Source of the DNA: Hyphococcus sp.
GTDB taxonomy: Bacteria > Pseudomonadota > Alphaproteobacteria > Caulobacterales > Parvularculaceae
Assembly: GCA_021776245.1 (NCBI GenBank)
Contig: JAJFGF010000068.1
Coordinates: 186,001 to 250,000 of the forward strand
Reading direction: 5' to 3'
DNA length: 64,000 bases
In this document: one piece after another, positions 58,329 to 64,000 of the stretch
How the letters are laid out: each line of letters opens with the position of its first letter
How positions within the stretch are numbered: the stretch's first letter is position 1
The notes under the pieces: model-generated
The model's input: the letters and a program-made list of their open reading frames with translations, nothing else
What the model was told of the DNA's origin: nothing
Databases searched by the model: none
Program-made: the position numbers and the translations under genes

Positions 58329-60701
58329 ATGAAACTGGGGTTCACCGCCAGAGCATCCGCTATAGCACTCGCCGCAGCAATGGCGGCGCCGGGCGCGGCT
58401 TACGCTCAATCCGCCGTTGCGACGCTTCGCGACTCAATTGTTGTCACCGCGACCAAAAAGGCCAACGCGGAGAATGTACAGGACGTGCCTTTGGCGATAA
58501 CCGCCTATGGCGCGGACCAGCTTGACGCATTGAAAGTGCGCGACCTGCAAAGCCTGAGTTATGCGATCCCGAATGTTTCCTTTGACGATATCGGCACTAG
58601 CCGGGGCGTGGCGAACTTTTCAATACGCGGTATCGGCATTAACTCATCAATTCCGTCCATTGACCCGACGGTCGGTGTTTTTGTTGACGGCGTTTATCTC
58701 GGCATCAATGGCGGCGTTGTCCTCGATATTTTTGACCTTGAGAGCATCGAAGTTTTGCGCGGCCCGCAAGGCATTCTTTTTGGCCGCAATGTCACCGGCG
58801 GCGCAGTGCTTCTCAATTCGAAAAGGCCCGGAGATGAATTTGAAGCGTCGTTCAAGGGCGCGGTCGAAAGCGGCCTCAGAAGCACCGGGCTTAATTATTA
58901 TGCCATGGGCGCCGTCGGCGGTCCGATCATTGAAGATGTGCTGAAAGCGCGCGTATCTTTCTACTATAATAAGGATGAAGGCTATTTCCGCCGCTATCAG
59001 GGCGGGCCTGTTCCAAATGCGATTGCCCCGGGCGTATTTGGCGCCCTTGCGCCGCTGGTCTCAACGTCGGGACCGGACGATTTTGCGGATTTCGGCGAAG
59101 CTGAAACCTGGATGATCCGCCCCTCAGTCGCCTTTACGCCAACGGATGATTTTGAGCTCCTCGTTCGTTATCAGCATTTCGAAAGCAACGGCGACGGCCC
59201 TCCGGCGCAAAACCACGTAAGCGGTTCGGGCGGTGTGAATCCGTTTTTTACGGCCCCGCGCGACAGCTTTGATTTTTCGATCGATGAAGTCGGATTTTAC
59301 GACACGACAAGCGACTCGGTGACCGCCGAAGTCAATTGGGATGTGCCATTTGGCGACGGCACGATCACTAATGTTTTCGGCTGGCGTCAGCTTGAGGGAA
59401 CAACCCGCGGCGACATAGATGCAACGCCGCTTTTCCTCTTTCACGCGGACTCAACGACCAATCAGGATCAGCTTTCAAACGAGCTGCGCTATGCGGGAAG
59501 GTTTTTCGACACAGTCGACCTTACGCTGGGCGGTTACTATTTCACCCAGGACATAGAATATAACGAAATTCGCAACATTCTCGGCGGCTTCCGCTTCTTC
59601 AATGGCGGCGGCGTGCAGGACCAGAAAACCTACGCATTTTTTGGTCAGGCGGACATTGATCTTTCTGACAGGTTCACGCTGATCCTCGGCGGGCGCTGGA
59701 CCCATGAAGAAAAAGACGTCGTCATCTCCAACCTCATTGCGAACACAACGCCCTGTGACGTCCGCATTGCCGGGTCGTGTAGTGAAGATTTTATTGATGG
59801 CGATACTTGGGAAAATTTCACCGGAAAAGTTGGCTTTGAATACGCCGCCCGTGATGATCTCAATCTTTATGCACACTGGACCCAGGGCGTTCGCTCGGGC
59901 GGATATAATTTCAGGAACACAGCGCCTGCCTCTCTGCCCTTTGTGCCGAACCCGGCGCCGCCTCCAGCGATTATTCCAAACCCAGTATTTGACCCGGCTT
60001 TCCTGCCGGGTCCATTCGACGAAGAAAAGGTCAATGCCTTTGAAGTCGGTTTCAAGGCGCAGCCCGCAGAGGGCAAGGCCACGGTCAATTTCGCTCTCTT
60101 CATGAGCGACATTGACAATATGCAGCGGGAACTAAATTTGTCCGATCCGATCGCAGGCGTTGTACAGGTTATCACCAACACTGCGGACGCGACGATCTGG
60201 GGTTTTGAAATTGAATCGCAAATCGCGTTTACCGACAACTTCCTGTTCCAGGGATCGCTTGGCTATAGTGACGGTCAATATGATTCACTGCTTTTTGACA
60301 TTGGCGCGCCGGCCGTCAGCCCCGGTGTCGTTGACGCCGCGGATCTTAATCTGGAAATTCCGCGTCTCGCGCCGTGGACCTGGGGCGTCGGTTTCATCCA
60401 TTCAATGGATGTCGGCTCCGTCGGCACCGTCAATACCCGCTTCCGGTATTATCATCGGGACGAGTCATTCTACACGGATAACAATCTCGGTTTCCTGAAT
60501 GAGATTGACTCGATCGACGCAAGTATCGGGCTGACGACATTCGGAGACCGGGCGACGATTTCACTTTACGGAAAGAACCTGCTGCACGAAGTGCAGTTCG
60601 GCGGCGATACGCAATTGCCTGGATCGCTCGGCGGCGGCACCTTCTCGCCGATATCCAAAGGGCGCATCGTTGGAATCGAATTGCAGCTCGCGACCAACTA
60701 G
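58329..60701 (+). CDS. TonB-dependent outer-membrane receptor
   Basis: A 790-residue receptor with signal peptide (LGFTARASAIALAAAMAAPG ...AYA), a TonB box (DSIVVTATK), a plug domain (about 45-165; NFSIRGIGINSS, GVFVDGVYLG, ESIEVLRGPQGILFGRNVTGG) and a 22-strand barrel ending IVGIELQLATN. It imports a large or scarce nutrient with TonB-ExbBD energy; the family resembles many receptors whose ligand (siderophore, glycan, other) is unknown. GGGAGAAG lies five bases before the ATG. No clear transport partner is adjacent. Confidence 0.94.
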   Translation: MKLGFTARASAIALAAAMAAPGAAYAQSAVATLRDSIVVTATKKANAENVQDVPLAITAYGADQLDALKVRDLQSLSYAIPNVSFDDIGTSRGVANFSIRGIGINSSIPSIDPTVGVFVDGVYLGINGGVVLDIFDLESIEVLRGPQGILFGRNVTGGAVLLNSKRPGDEFEASFKGAVESGLRSTGLNYYAMGAVGGPIIEDVLKARVSFYYNKDEGYFRRYQGGPVPNAIAPGVFGALAPLVSTSGPDDFADFGEAETWMIRPSVAFTPTDDFELLVRYQHFESNGDGPPAQNHVSGSGGVNPFFTAPRDSFDFSIDEVGFYDTTSDSVTAEVNWDVPFGDGTITNVFGWRQLEGTTRGDIDATPLFLFHADSTTNQDQLSNELRYAGRFFDTVDLTLGGYYFTQDIEYNEIRNILGGFRFFNGGGVQDQKTYAFFGQADIDLSDRFTLILGGRWTHEEKDVVISNLIANTTPCDVRIAGSCSEDFIDGDTWENFTGKVGFEYAARDDLNLYAHWTQGVRSGGYNFRNTAPASLPFVPNPAPPPAIIPNPVFDPAFLPGPFDEEKVNAFEVGFKAQPAEGKATVNFALFMSDIDNMQRELNLSDPIAGVVQVITNTADATIWGFEIESQIAFTDNFLFQGSLGYSDGQYDSLLFDIGAPAVSPGVVDAADLNLEIPRLAPWTWGVGFIHSMDVGSVGTVNTRFRYYHRDESFYTDNNLGFLNEIDSIDASIGLTTFGDRATISLYGKNLLHEVQFGGDTQLPGSLGGGTFSPISKGRIVGIELQLATN

Positions 60702-60726
60702 CGATTGTCTTCGAAAATCCGTCACG

Positions 60727-60757
60727 GGCCCCGCAATAATATTGCGGGGCCTTGTTC
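60727..60757 (+). terminator. terminator after the TonB receptor
   Basis: An 11-bp perfect stem GGCCCCGCAAT / ATTGCGGGGCC with a three-base loop, 25 bases after the receptor stop, followed by TTGTTCGTT. A strong GC-rich hairpin with a modest U tract. Confidence 0.65.
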
Positions 60758-60798
60758 GTTGATCCCCCTCCGCCCGCCTCGTGCTAAGCACGGCGCCA

Positions 60799-61050
60799 AT
60801 GACTGAAACGGTCCATCAATCCATCGATCTCGACCTTCGCGGTTATCGCTGCCCGGTGCCGGTAATCCGCCTCGAGGCGGCCTTAAGGGCGCTCGCGCCG
60901 GGCGCCGCAATCATCGCACTTGCCGACGATCCTGTCGCCGCCGTCGATATTCCCTTTTTTTGCCGCGAGGCGGGCCATGGGGCGGTTCGGCTCGCCGATA
61001 TCGGGAATTGCTGCGTCTTTCAGGTCACTCGAGCGCCAAAACTGCTCTAA
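60799..61050 (+). CDS. TusA-like sulfurtransferase family protein
   Basis: An 83-residue protein of the TusA/SirA fold. The active Cys lies in the CPxP motif (DLRGYRCPVPVIRLEAALRA), followed by ADDPVAAVDIPFFCREAGH. Family members relay sulfur for tRNA thiolation or molybdenum-cofactor and sulfur metabolism; without neighbours such as TusBCD or a sulfurtransferase the pathway is open. ATG at 60799 is chosen over a GTG six codons upstream. Ribosome site weak. Confidence 0.85.
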   Translation: MTETVHQSIDLDLRGYRCPVPVIRLEAALRALAPGAAIIALADDPVAAVDIPFFCREAGHGAVRLADIGNCCVFQVTRAPKLL

Positions 61051-61299
61051 GGTGTTGTTTGCGGCCCCGTTCGGCGCTCACCGGCGTCACCGAAACCGCA
61101 TGTTTGGCGGCAGAGGCGCCAACCGCAAGCGTCGCAACCTCTGCTTTCAACCGCTGAAAATGCTCGAAAAACAGCGCCCTACGGGGGCAAGCCGCTCGAC
61201 AATACGGCCGCCACATGGTCGCCATTTTGATTTCACAAAGTGTAAAGGTTAATATGGAGAAGCGCGCCAATGCGTGCTTATATAGCCCCGTGGCGCAAG
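61051..61299. other. intergenic region, no gene supported
   Basis: About 250 bases between the TusA-like gene and the hairpin-rich leader. Short open frames on both strands are low-complexity and lack ribosome sites. AT-rich TTAATAT near 61249-61255 and TTATATAG near 61278-61285 may mark promoter elements for the Sel1 gene. Nothing else seen. Confidence 0.45.
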
Positions 61300-61350
61300 C
61301 CGCCTTTAAGGCGGAGCCGTCCGTGGGGAACGGCCTGACAAGCGGTCAGG
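61300..61350 (+). promoter_or_regulatory. triple-hairpin leader upstream of Sel1-repeat gene
   Basis: Three perfect stems in 51 bases: CCGCC/GGCGG (61300-61314), GCCGT/ACGGC (61316-61334) and CCTGAC/GTCAGG (61334-61350, sharing one base with the second). A flanking GCCGCC...GGCGGC could close the whole array. It ends 33 bases before the start codon, so it probably forms a structured 5'UTR that affects translation or mRNA stability. No known riboswitch recognised. Confidence 0.4.
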
Positions 61351-61383
61351 CGGCAGTTGTCTGGTTGAGGGGAAGCTGGGGTT

Positions 61384-62691
61384 ATGAAGAGACATCATAT
61401 GAAATTTGTACGCAAAGCGCGCATCGCGCTTGGCGGGATCGCGGCCGCGTCCGCCCTCGCCCTCGCCGCCGCAACGCCGGCTCATGCAACTTACGAGGCT
61501 GGCCTTCAGGCTTATGTGAACGGCCAATATCAACAGGCGCTTGATCTTTGGCGGCGCTTTGCGGTCGCCGGCGACGTTCGCTCAATGAAAATTTTGGGCG
61601 ATGTTTATTCCGGCATGACCCTGGAAACATCGCAATCCGCGGCAACGCCGATTGAAGAGATTCCAGTCGACAATGTGCAGGCGCTCCTCTGGTACACGCT
61701 CGCCGCCTATCACGATTTTAGCGCGTATCAGCTGCCGACCGCGGAAGAGGTCAATGCGCAAATCCTCGGCGAGCGGCGTCTCACGGAAATCCGTTTCCGC
61801 ATGAGTTCCGGCGATGTCGCCAAAGCTGAAAAATTCATTGCACAGACATTCGAGTCCGGCAGCGCCTATGACATTTACCGCCTCGGTGAAATGTATCAAA
61901 AAGGCGCCGGCGTTGACAAAAACAACACCAAAGCGCTGCAAATGTATTCTCTCGCAAAAGAACGCGGCGTCGGCGAGGCGAGCGCAGCATATGAGTTTCT
62001 TGAGCCTTTGATGAATTCGAAGGAGGTGAAGACAGCGCTCGCCAATGCTGAAAAATGGCAACCGCCTTTGCCGATCGAGCACACTGGGAAAACCCGTCAG
62101 CAGGAAGAGCTTGAGCGCCTGAAACGTGAGCTTGAGGAAATCAAACTCGCCGAGGCCCTGAAAGCCGTCTCCGATATTGACGTCGAACTGGTGCAGCGGG
62201 CGCTCAATGCGCTTGGCTTCCGCGCTGGCGGCGTCGACAACAAGCTGGGGCCGTCAACGCGCGCCGCCATTCGCCGCTTCCAATATTCGACAGTCGCAAA
62301 AAATACGTCGATGAGCGAAGACGAAAAACAGGCCGTCGTCACCGGCGTTCTGACGCCGCGGCAGATCGTCGATCTTTTTAATGACGCCGCCAAGGCCAAC
62401 CATCCAATGTCTCAATATGTCTACGGCATCATGCATGTACGCGGCATCGGCGTAGAGCAGGACGGCGTTAAGGCTGTCTCGTGGCTCGATAAAGCCGCTG
62501 ACCAGGATCTCGCAATCGCGCATTACGCCCTTGGCGTCGTCTATCGCGACGGCACCACAGGGCTCAATGAAGTCTCTCCCGATGAACGCAAGTCCGCGCT
62601 TCATCTGGCGCAGGCCTCGGCGCTCGGATACTCGCCGGCAAATGATGCGCTGCGCCGGCTCAGCTTCGAATATACGCGCGATAATCAGTAA
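61384..62691 (+). CDS. exported Sel1-repeat protein with peptidoglycan-binding domain
   Basis: A 435-residue exported protein: signal peptide (ARIALGGIAAASALALAAAT, cleavage near AHA), Sel1-like repeats (AYDIYRLGEMYQKGAGVD; SQYVYGIMHVRGIGVEQD; IAHYALGVVYRDG), a charged helix (ELERLKRELEEIKLAEALK) and a peptidoglycan-binding_1 domain (VQRALNALGFRAGGVDNKLG then STRAAIRRFQ). Architecture suggests a periplasmic scaffold attached to the cell wall. ATG at 61399 is an alternative start. It starts an operon with the beta-helix protein 10 bases downstream. Confidence 0.83.
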   Translation: MKRHHMKFVRKARIALGGIAAASALALAAATPAHATYEAGLQAYVNGQYQQALDLWRRFAVAGDVRSMKILGDVYSGMTLETSQSAATPIEEIPVDNVQALLWYTLAAYHDFSAYQLPTAEEVNAQILGERRLTEIRFRMSSGDVAKAEKFIAQTFESGSAYDIYRLGEMYQKGAGVDKNNTKALQMYSLAKERGVGEASAAYEFLEPLMNSKEVKTALANAEKWQPPLPIEHTGKTRQQEELERLKRELEEIKLAEALKAVSDIDVELVQRALNALGFRAGGVDNKLGPSTRAAIRRFQYSTVAKNTSMSEDEKQAVVTGVLTPRQIVDLFNDAAKANHPMSQYVYGIMHVRGIGVEQDGVKAVSWLDKAADQDLAIAHYALGVVYRDGTTGLNEVSPDERKSALHLAQASALGYSPANDALRRLSFEYTRDNQ

Positions 62692-62701
62692 GGGGTTGAA
62701 C

Positions 62702-63766
62702 ATGAAACGCTTGACCAAGAAATATTTAGCCCCGATTGCCGCGCTGTTGGCTGGCGGCCTCATCGCTGCCGACGCAGCGAATGCACAATCGCTTGGCGGT
62801 TTTCCAATCCGCGAGCCCGGCGCAAATGCGCCTTCATCAGGTGACGGCGCAGGCCAGCCGGGTAAAAAAGGCCCGCTGCAGATCATTGTCGATGCAAATG
62901 GCCGCGGCCCATACAAAACCATTTCAAAGGCGATCAAGGACGTCGCCGAGGGCGGCGTCGTCTATGTCATGCACGGCGTCTATAATGAATCCATCAACCT
63001 TGAAAAATCGGTGTTCATTCAGGGCGACCGGGGACCCGGTTCCGGCGTTGAAATCAATGCGCCGATGAATGCAGCATGCCTTGAGTTTTCGCCGGACGAA
63101 CCTACCGCCCATGCGGTCGTCGCCAATGTGCTGTTCGCATCAAAAATTAATTCCAGCGCCAATGCGTGTATCGATGTGCGCCAAGGGGTGTTCACTCTCA
63201 AGGAAAGCGACGTTCTGGGCTCTGGGACGAGGCCGGCGGTCAAAATCTCCGGCGGCACGGTCATGCTTGAGAAGAACCGCATCAGCGCAGGCTCTGAAGG
63301 CGTCTTTGTTGAGCAGGCCCATTCCCTGTCGCAGAGCTTTATTATCGACAACAAGATCCTCCAGAACAAAGTCGGCGTAGACATTGCCGCGGGCAGCCGC
63401 GCCGACGTTGTGATCGCCGGCAATGAGATTTTCGACAATCTCGACACCGGCGTAAAATCATCCGGTTACGGCGCCGCAAAGCTGATCGGCAACAAAATCC
63501 GTAACAACAAAGGCTCGGGGATCATTCTCGACAAATACGCCAAGCTGTCGCTCGTGCGCTATAATGAAATCGTCCAGAATTCGGGCGACGGCGTCGCCAT
63601 TCCGTTTGGCGTCAATGGCGTCATCGAAGACAATGACATTGTCGGCAATGACGGCTTGTCAATTTTCGTGCGCGATGGCCTTGAGCCGAAAATCACCAAC
63701 AATTTCATCAACAATAATGCCGGTGATAATTGTTCACGACGCGATCGCCGCAAAGGCAAATGCTGA
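62702..63766 (+). CDS. exported right-handed beta-helix protein
   Basis: A 354-residue protein with signal peptide (LAPIAALLAGGLIAADAANAQ), a Gly/Pro/Ala linker, and from about residue 60 a parallel beta-helix made of PbH1-type repeats (GVDIAAGSRADVVIAGNEIF, GVKSSGYGAAKLIGNKIRNN, IILDKYAKLSLVRYNEIVQN). The early DANGRGPYKTISKAIKDVAE segment is the usual start of pectate-lyase-like folds. No catalytic residues can be named, so it may bind glycans rather than cut them. AGGGG precedes the ATG; the Cys-containing C-terminus is basic. Read with the Sel1 gene. Confidence 0.85.
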   Translation: MKRLTKKYLAPIAALLAGGLIAADAANAQSLGGFPIREPGANAPSSGDGAGQPGKKGPLQIIVDANGRGPYKTISKAIKDVAEGGVVYVMHGVYNESINLEKSVFIQGDRGPGSGVEINAPMNAACLEFSPDEPTAHAVVANVLFASKINSSANACIDVRQGVFTLKESDVLGSGTRPAVKISGGTVMLEKNRISAGSEGVFVEQAHSLSQSFIIDNKILQNKVGVDIAAGSRADVVIAGNEIFDNLDTGVKSSGYGAAKLIGNKIRNNKGSGIILDKYAKLSLVRYNEIVQNSGDGVAIPFGVNGVIEDNDIVGNDGLSIFVRDGLEPKITNNFINNNAGDNCSRRDRRKGKC

Positions 63767-63793
63767 TAATTTGCTTCAGGCAAGTTTCGATAA

Positions 63794-63826
63794 GAAAAAC
63801 CCCCCGGTGCGCCGGAGGGTTTTTCC
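63794..63826. terminator. bidirectional terminator between convergent genes
   Basis: AAAAACCCcCCGG-tgcg-CCGGaGGGTTTTT: a long near-perfect stem with A5 on one side and T5 on the other, between the beta-helix gene and the convergent partial gene. It suits intrinsic termination in both directions. Confidence 0.85.
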
Positions 63827-63838
63827 TTTGATCGTCTT

Positions 63839-64000
63839 TTATAGATATTGAACGCGCGCGCGCGGTGAACAGCCGCGATTGGCGATGCGCCTCAGGCGTC
63901 GATGCGGCACATAATGGGCTTCGCGGCCTTTGACGACAATCGAGCAGACAAGCTGCTCGCGGCCGCTGCGGGTCCAGTAAATTTCTTCAACCAGGGTAAT
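63839..64000 (-). CDS. unidentified protein, C-terminal end (partial)
   Basis: The minus strand is open from the window edge to TAA at 63841-63839. The last 53 residues begin ITLVEEIYWTRSGREQLVCS, continue IVVKGREAHYVPHRRLRRIA and end NRGCSPRARVQYL. It is basic, with two Cys, and has beta-strand-like openings. I do not recognise the family. The rest of the gene lies beyond the window. It shares the bidirectional terminator with the beta-helix gene. Confidence 0.55.
   Translation of the reverse strand: MTLVEEIYWTRSGREQLVCSIVVKGREAHYVPHRRLRRIANRGCSPRARVQYL

Noticed and set aside
61025-61270. 82-codon minus-strand open frame overlapping the TusA-like gene end
   Set aside because: No Shine-Dalgarno, composition mixed, overlaps a clear TusA motif gene, no family recognised.

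Overview
This is an alphaproteobacterial chromosome segment, mostly housekeeping, with a few accessory insertions. The assignment rests on conserved gene neighbourhoods: an F1-only operon atpH-atpA-atpG-atpD-atpC with priA nearby and no F0 genes; obgE-nadD-rsfS-rlmH-envC-ctpA-polysaccharide deacetylase-rppH; ffs-dnaX-ybaB with recR further on; dapD-dapE convergent with truA-fmt-def; and pheA divergent from a membrane-anchored cytochrome c. A TonB-dependent receptor, two S9 exopeptidase-like proteins and a PagL-like barrel point to a Gram-negative heterotroph, perhaps near Parvularculales/Caulobacterales. That finer placement is inference.

Layout. 1-6.7 kb: end of a class V aminotransferase, xthA, a TauE/SafE permease, an unknown acidic protein, lolA (followed by a candidate structured RNA and a strong terminator), a GST and an Old Yellow Enzyme, then divergent obgE. 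6.7-14.1 kb: nadD, a lone egtD, rsfS, rlmH, envC, ctpA, a divergent polysaccharide deacetylase and rppH. 14.2-15.7 kb: a solo LuxR regulator and a small unknown. 15.7-20.6 kb: F1 ATP synthase on the minus strand. 20.9-27 kb: two tandem S9 peptidases, a PagL-like protein and a CPA2 antiporter, lying between atpH and priA. 29.3-37.9 kb: a DUF1036 protein, the HAD/dapD/dapE lysine-DAP genes, truA-fmt-def, and a membrane-anchored RmuC-like paralogue next to genuine rmuC (38.0-39.5 kb). 39.5-42.6 kb: two near-duplicate GT87 membrane proteins flanking a decayed IS5-type transposase. 42.6-49.2 kb: recR, an MFS carrier, DUF1294, ybaB, dnaX, SRP RNA, nudC, pheA. 49.4-55.2 kb: cytochrome c, an unusual proteasome-beta-like Ntn-hydrolase candidate with a small partner gene, a 45-residue membrane peptide, selO and ilvA. 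55.4-58.1 kb: an nfeD-nfeD-slipin operon. 58.3-64 kb: TonB receptor, a TusA-like protein, a Sel1/peptidoglycan-binding protein with a beta-helix partner, and the end of an unknown minus-strand gene.

The most striking points are: (i) an A9 slippery run in dnaX where a one-base slip gives an immediate stop and a 410-residue gamma-like product; (ii) the proteasome-like protein whose Thr1 and Asp17 fall at the canonical positions, but whose fold seems split by a very long helical insertion; (iii) an RmuC-like paralogue with a degenerate nuclease motif beside rmuC; (iv) a structured-RNA candidate after lolA; (v) an IS relic between duplicated GT87 genes. No tRNA, rRNA operon, CRISPR array or prophage was seen.
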